A DNA stretch of 64,000 bases, from contig JAGTJM010000053.1 in the NCBI GenBank assembly GCA_020747015.1, forward strand, positions 124,001-188,000, given 5' to 3'. The position numbers were made by a program, and so were the translations under genes. Origin of the DNA: Pyrenochaeta sp. MPI-SDFR-AT-0127 (Eukaryota > Ascomycota > Dothideomycetes > Pleosporales > Cucurbitariaceae). Of the stretch, positions 1 to 11,768 are shown piece after piece. Numbering within the stretch: the stretch's first letter is position 1; each line of letters begins with the position of its first letter. The notes below the pieces were generated by a model. The model saw only the letters and a list, made by a program, of their open reading frames with translations. It was not told the origin of the DNA and did not search any database.

Positions 1-23
1 ATGCATTGAAGCCTCCAACATGA

Positions 24-1370
24 TCAAGCAGCAGCGGTAAGCTGGAAAAAAGGATAGTCGGTATAGCCTTTTTGAGGTGGGTCTGCACCATAAAATGTGT
101 CGCGGTCATACTGATTCAGCTCCAAGCCCTCAGCCAGGCGCTTGGGAAGATCGGGGTTTGCAATAAACCATCGGCCGAAGATGACGAGGTCGGCATCCTC
201 CGACTCGACTTTGGGTGCAGCGTTGTCCCTGTTGAAGCCACCCGCGGCGATGAATTTCACACCACCCTTTCGCAAAATATTGCGAAAATTGTTGAGAGTG
301 TTGCCCTTGGATTTCACCGTGGCTTCAGCCTCTACACCTTCGCCGCCTTTAGAAGTGTATGCAGCCAAAGCATCCATCTTAGCCTGCTCATCGAGGACTT
401 CATCGAAGCGAGGCTCAACCCTATCTGGAATTTAGCTTCTTTTTTCCAAAATATATGTAGCCGGCATATACTTACATGTGCACATAGGCGGGTCTCTCGC
501 CCTCTGGTAATTTTGCAATCTTCTCACACAAGTACTCCCAGTGCTCATTGGGGTTGCTATCTTTGGTGTCCTGGAAATAATTGTATGGAGAGAGGCGAAT
601 ACCAACCCGATCAGCGCCAATGGCCTTCGAACATGCTTGGATGACCTCGAGAGGAAATCGACTGCGGTTTTCGATTGACCCACCATATTGATCTGTTCTT
701 TTATTTACATTATCATGCAAAAATTGGTCAAGTAGGTATCCATTAGCGCCATGAATCTCAATACCGTCGAAACCAGCCTCACGTGCTTTCTTTGCTGCCT
801 CGCCCCAGGTCTTCGTCCAGTGCTGGATCTCCTCTACGCTCAATGGTTTCGGTAGGTGATCAGCGCAAGCGGCACCGTCGAGCCAGTTGCCCTCCATCGG
901 AACGTTGCTTGAGCTGACTGTCGGTGCACCAGCGCGAAATGAAGGGGGTGAAGCTCGCCCGGTGTGCCACAGCTGGCAGAAAATATATCCACCCTTGGCA
1001 TGAACGGCGTCTGTGACCCTCTTCCAACCCGCAATTTGTGAATCTGAGTAAACTCCTGGTACGCCTGGGTAACCGCTAGCCTTGGAGAGTCAGCACGCTC
1101 AGCGGCATCAGAGTTTGGGTAATTTACATATTTGGCAATATCAGTGGCCTCAGTCAGCTGGAGTCCGCCCTTGGACGCACGTTGGCTGTAGTACTCTACA
1201 TGCAAGTCTCCAGGGACGAAAACAGCATCGCTCTCCTTTGTCGCTCTCATGCGCGTCAAAGGTGCCTGGACGATCCTATGTTCAAGGCTCAGAGGCCCTA
1301 GCTTGAACGGCGAGAACAAGGCTGTTTCCTTCAACGGCTTGAAGCCTGATGGGCTGTCCGCTTTTGGCAT
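24..1370 (-). CDS. hxnT: Old Yellow Enzyme (NADH:flavin oxidoreductase), hxnT-like
   Basis: Exons on the minus strand are 1128-1370, 476-1080 and 24-420, giving 414 residues. Introns are 1081-1127 and 421-475 (donor GTAAGT). Splicing joins AKY to ASGYPGVPG and YVHM to VEPRFDE, restoring a continuous OYE TIM barrel. Visible family motifs are the N-terminal LFSPFKLGPL, QLWHTGRA, the substrate-site region GFDGIEIHGANGYLLDQFL, NKRTDQYGGSIENR, and the FMN-binding GRWFIANPDLP near the C-terminus. The family uses FMN and NAD(P)H to reduce electron-poor double bonds. The gene is divergent from the molybdenum hydroxylase next door. In Aspergillus nidulans hxnT, an OYE-type flavoenzyme, is adjacent to hxnS, so I infer a role in reducing a hydroxylated pyridine. 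Family call is firm; the hxnT name rests on context. Confidence 0.85.
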
Positions 1371-1899
1371 TGTGTGATATGTCTGCTGGGCAATACTGTT
1401 TGTTATATCGAAGGTCCAAGAGAATAAGATCAAAACTGGGGAGGAAAAAAATTTGGGAAACGCTTCATTCGAAGTATATTCTGTGCCTACAGTTCTTTAT
1501 TGTACCTACGCTACTGCCAGCCCCGGCGAAAGCCATTTTCGCCAATCCCGTGGTTGGAATTCTTGTTGCAGAAATGGGGGAGGGGCAGCATGACAGAGGG
1601 GCACTATGTGCCAAAGCGCCCTGCGCCTTGTAGATGAACACCCTGCCGTATACCACATATGCAATCCACCCGCCGTGCATTCAAGAGTGGGGTGTTGCGG
1701 ATCCTTGAATCGGCAAGGTGTGTCGGAAGAATTTCATCGGCGTCCAATCATGGAAAACATTACGTGAGGAAGGCGTGAATGTTGCTGATACTGAGGGGTC
1801 GCCGGTGGCTATCTCCCATATTATGAGCAAGGCGCAGGGCGCTTTGTGTGATTTACATCCGTTTTATTCTTGATTTTATCTTGCATCTTGGCCGCTGTC
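1371..1899. promoter_or_regulatory. Divergent promoter between the OYE and molybdenum hydroxylase genes
   Basis: About 530 bp separate the two start codons, so they share a bidirectional control region. An AGATAG element (minus strand, 1809-1814) fits the HGATAR core bound by AreA-type nitrogen GATA factors, and a TTCGAA palindrome lies at 1468-1473. No gene is seen here. Nitrogen control is an inference from the known behaviour of hxn genes; a single GATA site is weak evidence. Confidence 0.4.
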
Positions 1900-4800
1900 A
1901 TGTCTTTACCGCTTCCTCCAAGCTCAGCAGCCTCGGGGCCACCGCGGAAGCTTTCCGCCGCCGATGCGCTTGCGCCACTCATCGCGTCGACCTACACCTC
2001 CCCAGATATCACTTGCTATATTAATGGGCGCAAAACAATCATCAGCAACCCGAATCCTCACTGGACACTCCTGGACTATATTCGCGCGCAGCCAAACCTG
2101 AAGGGCACCAAGTTGGGATGCGGCGAGGGGGGTTGTGGCGCATGCACGGTGGTGATTCAGGTCATTAATGGACAACTTGAGAAGAGGCGGGTAAAGCATC
2201 TCTCAGTAAATGCGTGTTTGTTCCCGCTGGTTGGCGTCGATGGGAAGCATGTCATCACAATCGAGGGAATTGGTAATGTGGATCGACCACATCCTCTGCA
2301 GGAGAGGATAGCGAAGTTACACGGAAGCCAATGTGGATTTTGTACACCTGGGATTGTAATGTCACTGTATGCAGTCGTTCGAAATGCCTACGATCCTGAG
2401 ACAAAAAAGTTCCACCTCAGTGCTCGAGAGATCGAGATGGAAGGCCACCTGGATGGAAACTTATGCCGGTGTACGGGCTACAAGCCAATTCTGAACGCTG
2501 CAAAAACTTTCGTCACGGAGGATCTCAAGGGTCAGCTTGCAGAAGAAGATGATCCCACTCCGGCAAATGGGGAACCAATCGAAAGGGACATGGTTGATAT
2601 GACCCGCAACAGCTGCGCGGGAGCTTCAAAAATATCCTGTGGCCGACCGGGCGGTTGCTGTCGAGATGCGCCTTCTGATAGCAGCTCCAATAGAACCAAG
2701 TCAAATGCATCTTCTCCGCCAACAGAGCTGATTGCAAGCTCAGACGAAGAGCATATCCCGGCGATTGTCGACGCCAAAAAGAATCCTCAGCAAGACCCGT
2801 CAATCAGCGGAGCCGAGTATGCAAAACCAGTGAAGAGTAAAGAACACGAGACAATGTCTGGGTCTAAGACCGCTACTTCACTTTCAGAAGGCCCGGCGTC
2901 ACATTCAGAGAAGGGTGTGCCGAAGATAGAGTTCAAGGAATACATTCCAGATACAGAGCTCATTTTTCCACCAGCACTATGGAAGTACAAGCCGCAAGGC
3001 CTATGCTACGGAAATGACAAGAAGATTTGGTTCAGACCGACCACTTTGGAGCAATTGGTTGAGTTGAAGGACGCTTATCCCTCTGCGAAGCTAGTCAGTG
3101 GCGCTAGTGAAGTACAAGTCGAGGTCCGTTTCAAGAACTCAGATTTTGCGATCTCTGTATACGTTTCCGACATTACAGAGCTGAATACCACGAAGATTCC
3201 AGCGGACATGGAGCTTGACAATGCCACAGACTTGGTTCTATCCGCCAACACCCCGCTCACCGAGTTAGAGCAGATTTGCAAACAAGTTTATGCCAAGCTA
3301 GGAAAGCGGGCTATGGTTCTGGAGGCTCTTCGCAAACAACTGCGATACTTTGCCGGGCGCCAAATCCGCAATGTTGCCTCCCTGGCCGGAAACATTGCTA
3401 CAGCATCCCCCATTTCAGACGCAAACCCGGTATTAATGGCAGCCGGTGCGACACTTGAAGCGGTCAACAGGAAGGACGGTCGCGTTGATCTGCCCTTGAA
3501 AGATTTCTTCGTTGCATACCGAACAACAACCCTCCCGCCTGATGCTGCACTCCACCGTATCAGAATACCTCTTCCGCCTCAAGGTTCACGCGAGGTGTTA
3601 AAAGCATATAAGCAAGCGAAACGGAAGGATGATGATATTGCAATTGTCACCGCAGCATTTCGTGTAAAGCTCGATTCAGGAGGCCATGTTGAAGATACAT
3701 CTATTGTATATGGTGGTATGGCCCCAATGACTAAGGAATCGCAGAAGACCCAGAAGGCTCTGAAGGGAAGGCCATGGTTTCATTCCGAAACATTAGAGGC
3801 GGCCCTCACTGCTCTGCTAGAGGACTACGACCTCCCATATAGCGTTCCAGGCGGTATGGCTGATTATCGCAAAACGCTCGCGCTTTCGCTCTTTTTCCGC
3901 TTCTGGCATGAATCAGCAGCAGAGTTGGGCCTAGGTAGCGTTGACGAGCAAGTCATTGATGAGATACATCGTGGAATTTCTAGTGGTGTTCGGGACGACT
4001 ACAACCCTTACGAGCAACGAGTCGTGGGGAAGCAGGTTGCACATCTCTCGGCACTTAAGCAATGTACAGGTGAAGCAGAATACATCGATGACATGCCGCG
4101 ACTGGATCGAGAGCTTTTCGGCGGCTTAGTCATGTCGACCAAAGCACACGCGAAAATTCTGAGTATTGATTGGAAACGAGCGCTTGAGATGCCTGGCGTA
4201 GTTGGCTACATTGATCAGAACAGTATATCAGCGGATGTGAACATCTGGGGCTCTATCAAGAAAGATGAAAATTTCTTCGCTGAAGACAAAGTCTTGTATC
4301 ACGGCCATGTCATTGGTATGGTTTACGCTGAATCAGCTCTTGAAGCTCAGGCTGCAGCAAGGGCTGTCAAGGTTGAATACGAGGTTCTACCACCTATTCT
4401 TACCATTGATGAGGCGATAGCAGCCGATAGCTTCTTCCCACATGGAAAACTTCTCAAGAAGGGTTTAGCAATTGACGACAAAATGGCGAATGCTTTCGCT
4501 CAGTGTGACAAAATCTTCGAAGGTGTCAACAGGCTAGGTGGGCAGGAGCACTTCTATCTGGAGACTAATGCAGCCCTATCTATTCCGTCCGGTGAGGATG
4601 GAGCGATGGAGGTCTGGTCATCTACCCAGAATACAATGGAGACACAGGAATTCGTAAGCGCAGTCTTGGGCGTGCCTAGTAACCGTATCAACGCTCGCGT
4701 GAAGCGCATGGGAGGTGGCTTTGGTGGCAAAGAGTCTCGAAGTGTTCCGTTTGCTGTATACACTGCAATTGCGGCGCGAAAAGAGAAGCGGCCGGTCCGC

Positions 4801-6424
4801 ATCATGCTCAATCGAGACGAAGACATGTTGTTGAGTGGCCAGAGACATCCGTTCCAGGCGCGATGGAAGGTTGGTGTTTCGACAGATGGCAAGCTACTGG
4901 CTCTTGAAGCGGATGTCTATAATAACGGTGGTTTCTCCCAAGACTTGAGTGGTGCGGTCATGGATCGATGCCTCACACATTTCGATAACTCATACGAGTG
5001 CCCTAACGTCCTTCTACGTGGCCACGTTTGCAGAACTAATACTCATAGCAACACTGCATACAGGGGGTTTGGTGCACCCCAAGGCATGTACTTTTCTGAA
5101 ACTATACTGTATAATATAGCAGAAGGTCTTGGGGTGGATGTCGATGAGCTGCGGTGGAAGAACTTGTACAAGCCTGGAGAGCACACGCCTTTCTTCCAGA
5201 AGATCGATGAAGATTGGCACGTACCGCTTCTCTTGCAGCAGTTGAGCAAGTCATCCGACTATAACAACCGGAAGGCAGCAATTTCCAAGTACAATTCTCA
5301 AAATCGCTGGAAGAAGCGAGGTATCTGCCTCATTCCATCCAAATTCGGCCTCAGCTTCGCTACTGCACTACACCTCAATCAGGCTGGTGCTTATATCAAG
5401 ATTTACCACGATGGTAGTGTACTACTACACCATGGAGGAACGGAAATGGGTCAAGGTCTCTATACCAAGATGTGTCAGATTGCTGCTCAAGAGCTTGGTA
5501 CACCACTCGATGCCATCTATACCCAAGATAGCCAAACATATCAGATTGCGAACGCATCTCCGACAGCTGCCTCATCAGGCTCTGACCTCAATGGTATGGC
5601 CGTCAAGAATGCTTGTGATCAGATTAATGAGCGGCTCGCACCGTATCGACAGAAGTTCGGCAAGGATGCACCTCTCAAGGAGCTTGCTCACGCCGCGTAC
5701 ATCGACCGTGTCAATCTGGCTGCACATGGCTTTTGGAAAATGCCAAAAGTTGGATATACATGGGGTGACACGAACCTGGAGACTGTCAAGCCCATGTACT
5801 ACTACTGGACACAAGGAGCGTGCTGTTCCGAGGTCGAAGTAGATCTACTAACAGGTGACCACACCGTTCTGAGGACCGATATCATGATGGTGAGCTAATG
5901 TTTGTTTTTCCCCTGCCTCATAAGCATGCTAATGATTTAAGGATGTCGGCAACTCTATCAACCCGGCAATTGACTACGGTCAAATCGAAGGAGCCTTCGT
6001 CCAAGGGCAAGGCCTCTTCACAATGGAAGAAACACTTTGGACACGCGATGGACAGCTGTTCACGCGCGGACCTGGCACCTACAAGATCCCTGGCTTCAGC
6101 GATATACCTCAGGTTTTCAACGCATCCATGCTTCGCAACGATAACGAGGGCAAGCCGCTGACCTGGAACCATCTCAGGAGTGTGCAAAGTAGTAAGGGTA
6201 TTGGCGAGCCGCCGCTATTTATGGGCAGCACGGTATTTTTTGCACTCAGGGAGGCGATTAAGGCTGCCAGAGTGATGAATGGGAGGAGTGTGACGGATGG
6301 GTGGTGTTTGGACAGCCCGGCAACGAGCGAGAGGTTGAGACTTGCTGTTGGAGATGACCTAGTAGAGAGGGCAAAAACGAAGAAGAAAGAAGGGGAGACC
6401 AACTTCTTTGTTGCTGTTGCTTGA
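1900..6424 (+). CDS. hxnS: Molybdenum hydroxylase of the xanthine dehydrogenase family, hxnS-like
   Basis: Exons 1900-5889 and 5942-6424 encode 1490 residues; the 52-nt intron carries GCTAAT before its acceptor. The start is the first ATG in frame (MSLPLPPSS). The N-terminal plant-type 2Fe-2S site (GCGEGGCGAC, residues 73-82) is followed by the second cluster (CGFCTPG near 145 and LCRCTGYKP near 189). Then come the FAD domain (NVASLAGNIATASP) and the molybdopterin domain with GGQEHFYLET, RMGGGFGGKESRS, AYRGFGAPQG, GGTEMGQG and the catalytic-Glu motif GIGEPPLF near 1418. Residues about 211-348 form an unusually long low-complexity linker, including a Cys-rich GRPGGCC segment; typical enzymes have about 1330-1400 residues. 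It could be ordinary xanthine dehydrogenase (hxA). The OYE and C2H2 neighbours favour the nicotinate hydroxylase HxnS, which makes 6-hydroxynicotinate. Confidence 0.85.
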
Positions 6425-7394
6425 TAGGGTATGTGTTTGAAGTTAATGTATAGTATACATAAGAAGTAGTACTCCCTCTGCGGTGTTTTCTTCTCGTGTA
6501 TCAGTACCTCTCGTTACCTTCGTGCACTATTTTGTATTAGAGTATCATGCAAATTAATAATGCAAAAGTAGAAGTTCAACCTTCCGAACCTTGAGTGATC
6601 CAATCCTCCAAGGTTGGAATTCCAATATTAGAATCTGTACCCAGCTCGTCATCGTCAAACATTTGCCATGAATTCCGTGCGATTCAGTCGAGAAGACTCC
6701 AAATTCTAGTTTCTGCTTATCAAACATCGGAACGCGTGATTCATGATCTGATCAACTATCTAATCGAAAGTGCGATCCTTCGTGGACTAATCGTGACACA
6801 CGCCGCGGCCGTCTGTGTGTCAATGATTGTCTCTACGCCATGGACGCTCTTCTTTCAAATTTCCATACATGGGTATTACTGAGTCCCCATGAACCAATGT
6901 TATTCTCTAGGTTTGTTCGGTGAATCCTTTATGCACAAGTCCTAAAGCATGGAGACCAGCGCACGGATTGTCCAAATGTACCTTGGAACTCTTCCTCGCT
7001 CATTTCATCTATTCGCAACGCTCAGATTATAACAACGATCAGCAAGTATCGACAAAAGGTATTCACCAGCAGATCATGTTGGTCTCCCCGATATACTTCA
7101 AGTGTTTGTGTGCAATCGGCGTTCACCCCCACTCTTGAGATCGTGAGGCCAGAGGATCGCCTAGCGGCTCGCCAAACCGAGCAACCCCGCTTTTACTGTG
7201 GAGCAGACTTCATCTCTAGCGGCCGCCATGATATGGATGTTTCCACTCTGATAAGCCAGGTGGAAGCCGATCCGGCAAGATGATGAGGCTATCATGCCAG
7301 GCGCAAAGCCACTAATACCCCCATTAATCATACCCAGTTGCCCCCAACCTTCAATTGTGGTCCCAACATCGAAACACCACCAAGCACTTGCGCT
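6425..7394 (+). promoter_or_regulatory. Intergenic region upstream of the C2H2 activator gene
   Basis: About 970 bp without a supportable gene. It should hold the 3' end of the molybdenum hydroxylase gene and the promoter of the activator. AACCTT-type half-repeats cluster near 6575-6615 in both orientations (CAACCTTCC, GAACCTTG, CCAAGGTTGG), but I cannot assign a factor. Confidence 0.3.
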
Positions 7395-10300
7395 ATGGCA
7401 TCTATCGGTCCCGACCAGACGAGCACTACGCCGCGTGCACGGAAGAGGAGGGATACCGCTGGCAAGAACGAAAGTAAGAGATTCGTCTGCACAAATTCCG
7501 GTTGTGAACGGAGTTTCACACGCGCTGAGCATCTGGCCCGCCATCTCTTGAACCATTCCACTGGAGAATACACGTGCGACAGATGTAGGGCTCACTTCAA
7601 ACGGAAGGACCTTCTTGGTAAGGCGTTTTCATCCTTTGCAGTTCAAACTCCGAGTTCGCTGTCCTTGCCCTCATTTTGCCGCCAGTTTACTTGAAGGGTA
7701 AACCAGGGAACCCTATGCAAACTTTTAGAGTTTCATCGTTGATTCCTGAGATCTCCCGAGGAGAACTAAGCTTCTAGCAACAAGGCAGAGGATATCAAAG
7801 TTATTGCATTAAGTTGAAACATTAATCTGTACACTCCCAATTGTGCAACTAATGCAGCCGCACTATTTATAGAAGTCCTAATTGGTTGTATATTACGTAG
7901 AAAATAACGCTATTACCGTCTCTTAGACGTCAAGTCGCTAATTTGATGTACAGAAAGGCATATGATACGTCATAAACAAAAAGACGATGAAGGCAGTGTG
8001 TTGAATACGAGAAAACGCTGTTGGAAGGATGCAGAAGGCAAGATCGTGACCAAGAAGCCTGCACTGTCGAACGAGGCCCAGATCTCTCACTGTGTGCCAC
8101 AACCCCATGGTAGTGACCAACTCCAGTCATTACAAGACTTCGTGCCGTTCACACGTCAAGAAGAAGGTGCTCCCATTTCGCCACCCATCTCACAAAACGC
8201 TTCACTTACCCATTCTTGGGACGACCAAGATTCTGGAATCGGTATCAACTACTCCCCGACTTCACTGAATCCACAGCCCCTACCCACGTCAGAGTCGTAC
8301 TCGCCAATAGATCCACGATTTTGGTCTAACGACTTATCGCAACATCATGCTGTTCCATTTACATCTACAGCTTTTGACGATGCTCCCTTCGACGATATAT
8401 TCAATGCGGATACGGCGAGCTCATTCAATAACCCGTTTACCACAATGAGCAACTACAACTGGCTATTCGACCTGGACATGGCAAAGCCCGCGCAAAATCC
8501 GCCGCCGATCGTGCATGATCCCTTTCCGGCATTCACCTTTAACAACAACGCAATTCCGCAATCAAGCCAAGGTTTTGATCTCCAGTTGGACCACATGAAT
8601 GTGGAGAAGACTCTATCACGGGTCGGTCAATTCGGTTCTATTGATTCGCAACCTACCGATTCACCGCAGCACAGCTCACCTTCTGCACAACTAATATCGC
8701 CAGCACGCAGCGAAGAAATTCAGAAACATGGATCATTAAAGTCCACGAATCCAACACAAATTGAGATTTTGAGCACCCAAAACATCACTGGGCTAACTCC
8801 GTCGATAACCCACAGCAATCCACCTCGTGACCTGGAGCGCCCTATGTCAATGCTAATTCCGTCAAGAAGCCTGCCAATCATCGATGAGTTGGCTCGCCAG
8901 CAACTCCTGGATTTAATCGATATCACGCAACCCACAGCTCCAGATGGTTCTATCGTGATGCGCGATCATCCGCTGCTTACCCTATCTTGTTTGCAAACTT
9001 ACTGCGACCTCTTCTTCACTCGCTTCAATACTGCCTACCCTCTCATACACATGTCAACTTTTGACCCCTCCGAGGTGGATACGCTACTCTTGATGTCCGT
9101 GCTCTTACTTGGTGCTACATACGCAGAAAAAGACTCACACCAACTCGCCGTAAGTTTAACAAGCCGTCTTGCCATTGCCTTCCATCTACTGAGCTAATTC
9201 ATATCAGGTTTGTATCCATGACGTGCTTCGGCCTCAGATTTTCGCAAACGCTGGGTTCTCAGCGAAACCAAGTTTATGGGTTTTGCAAACCATCCTACTC
9301 GTTGAGTGCTTTGGCAAAAGCAGGGCTGGACAGAAACAGCACGAGACGAGTCACCTGTTTCACGGACTTTTGATCAATCTGATCCGCCGGAGCGATTGTC
9401 AAAGTATCCGTCCTCCAACATTGGAAGATGCGACCGATGATCTCGAGAACGACTGGCAGAGATGGTGTGAAGCCGAGCAGAAAAAGAGGTACGATAGGGT
9501 GGCTGTAAACCGTTTTTGTTTGTACTGACGCCTATTTAGACTAGCTTTCCTCTGCTTTATGTGGGATACGCAGCATGCCGTATTGTTCTGTCAATCACTA
9601 TGCATGTCAGCTTTTGAATTACGCTCCAATCTGCCATGCGACCAGCCATTATGGGAGGCCGACTCAGCCGAAACCTGGCACCATTTGCGGCAGAAGCAGC
9701 CTACTGCACCACTTTTCCTGTCTTGTTTAAAGGTCTACTTGCATCCCAACGCCGCATCTGTGCCTAAAAATTTGAACGCTCTGTCGCGGTCATTACTGTT
9801 GCATGGATTGATGTCTGTTGCATGGGATATGCAGCGGCGAGATCAGACATCGCTAGGTAGGTAGAGAGCTTAATCTACTCTAGAACCTTAGCTAACAAAT
9901 GCAGGTGTGATTGATACTAACCCTTTGGGAAATTGGCAGTCACGTCTTGCAGCGTCCTACACGGCATGGTACAGAGATTATGAAATCTTCTGCAACCAGT
10001 ATCTATCTCGCCTTGCCTCTTCCGATCATGTCCTAGCAAGGGAATTTCAAGTGTCGCGTACCGCTACCCTGGCCCTCTATCACGCTGCTCATATCCTACT
10101 TCACACTCCATTTCTCGATCTGCAGATATATGCTGGTGCAAGGCACATTCTTGGGCGTCCTGTAGCCCGCAATGATTACATACGCTCACAGCGCGTCATC
10201 AAGAAGTGGGTCGCAGAGAACCTGAAAGAAGCAGGTAACGCAGTTTGGCACGCTGCCGCTATAGTCAGTGAAGGCGTGGACATTCTGGATGGCGAACTTG

Positions 10301-10713
10301 GGTCGAATGATGTTGGAGGAGGGCGGCTTTGGCATCATCCGTGGGCAATCTATCTTGGAACCCTCGTCGTATGGGGCGTATGGTACGCTCGTCCTGTGCC
10401 TCCTAGTGCAAACCAACTACCAGCACACGTGCAATTTCTAGATGACGAAGATGAGATTATTTGGGACCCAAGCGCGGAAATGAGAGTTCTTTTAGACACG
10501 ATACATAAGAGCGAGCCAGAAAAGGTCCTCGAGATTGGGTATGCAGGTGGCATTGCAGGCGGGTTGGGGAAGAGGGGGACAAATGGGCTCGCTGCAGTAG
10601 TCAGCAGGTGTTTGAGTAAAGTACGGTGGGCGGTTGTGCATGATGGGATGATGGTGCTTAGAGGACTGGTACAGTGGCGTCTGGTTGGAGGCGGAAGCAT
10701 GGGAGGGCCTTAG
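7395..10713 (+). CDS. hxnR: C2H2 zinc-finger transcription factor, hxnR-like
   Basis: Exons 7395-7617, 7954-9149, 9208-9488, 9540-9856 and 9905-10713 give 941 residues with all phases consistent. Two tandem N-terminal C2H2 fingers are present: C32/C37/H50/H54 and C61/C64/H77/H81, preceded by a basic RARKRR patch that could be a nuclear signal. A Ser/Pro/Gln-rich middle (about residues 85-390) leads into a C-terminal region resembling the fungal-specific transcription factor domain. The first intron is 336 nt, far longer than the others, and it splits the second finger between LLE and RHMIRH. The start is the first in-frame ATG. Position beside the OYE and molybdenum hydroxylase matches A. nidulans hxnR, the C2H2 activator of nicotinate catabolism, so I infer it controls the cluster. 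Target sites are unknown to me. Confidence 0.82.
7618..7953 (+). other. Long 336-nt intron inside the second zinc finger
   Basis: The donor is GGTAAGG and the acceptor TACAG. Retention brings a stop in frame soon after the donor and yields a protein with only one complete finger. Every other intron in this gene is 48-58 nt. Confidence 0.75.
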
Positions 10714-11768
10714 AAGATGGAGTCCGCATTAACATGAGCCGATATATATTTCAAGTACTCTCACTGCCTGGGGCATGCACGTCCATTGAAAGAAGCGTTG
10801 AGCGCGGGGTATTTCATTGTGTACCTTGAACATTCACCATTTTTGTACATCCTGTGAGTAATGGCTTCGGCAAGGTTTACAAGACATGAAGACTGGACCA
10901 CGCTGGAAGCTTAGGTGTGTAAGAGGGGCGTTTTGGACGACTAAGTATACAAGCGGTTGAAAGGTCAACGCACACCCAACTTCAAATACGTCCACTGACC
11001 ATGTGCATTTGAGGAGACGTCAGTATTGATCACAGCAAAAGAGACACGCGATGTAAGGTGAAGATTTATTTCATCGTGTTGAGAAAGCTCATCCCAGAAC
11101 CATTCCAATGATACCGGTGCCTACTATGCAATAGTGATACACGTCAAATACTCCTATGCCCAACCAAGTCACGCCCAGAAATGCCCGAGGACCTCGCTAA
11201 TGATACTCATGTAGAAAGGAAAAGACATGCTAAGTTGTTTTAGGAGAGCAATGTACAGACGATGCATAAGAGAAAACCACATTTCCCTGAAGAAATAGTA
11301 AAGTCTAGTGAAACAACTCTAGATACTACAGCGGTGATTCAGAAGACGAAGACTCCAATAACCGAATTTGTTAGCATCGAAGTAAATTATTCTCAACTGA
11401 TTCCTGAGACACGAAGACGCTTTCCATAGCTGTCGAGATAAGTCATATTCTGGACCAAATGATAGAACAGTCGATGTACGGGTAGCTATGCGCCACTGGG
11501 ACAATGTAGACGCGAACGTTTCCCATCAGTAGTGTTATTCTACTCCACGATGGTGTAGATTTGTGTTTCCGCTTCCAGACGGCCGCGGCGCAGTCTTACG
11601 GCGTTGTCTGCCCAACAAAGAATGACTTTGCGTTTTAGTTGTTTTGGTAGATTGTGTGCCATTTAAAGTACATGGTCGTTGACTTGCCAACTGTGAGGGC
11701 CTGTACAGGGATGTGGCCGCTTTATGGACCCTGTGCATGTGGCCAGACGGTTATAGTGAGGTGTGCGA
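10714..11768. other. Intergenic region between convergent genes
   Basis: About 1 kb between the stop codons of the activator and the large minus-strand gene. No open frame of convincing composition or recognised RNA gene was seen. It probably carries both 3' untranslated ends. Confidence 0.35.

Noticed and set aside
1870..1899. Ten extra codons before the molybdenum hydroxylase
   Set aside because: The upstream codon is TTG; the first ATG is at 1900.
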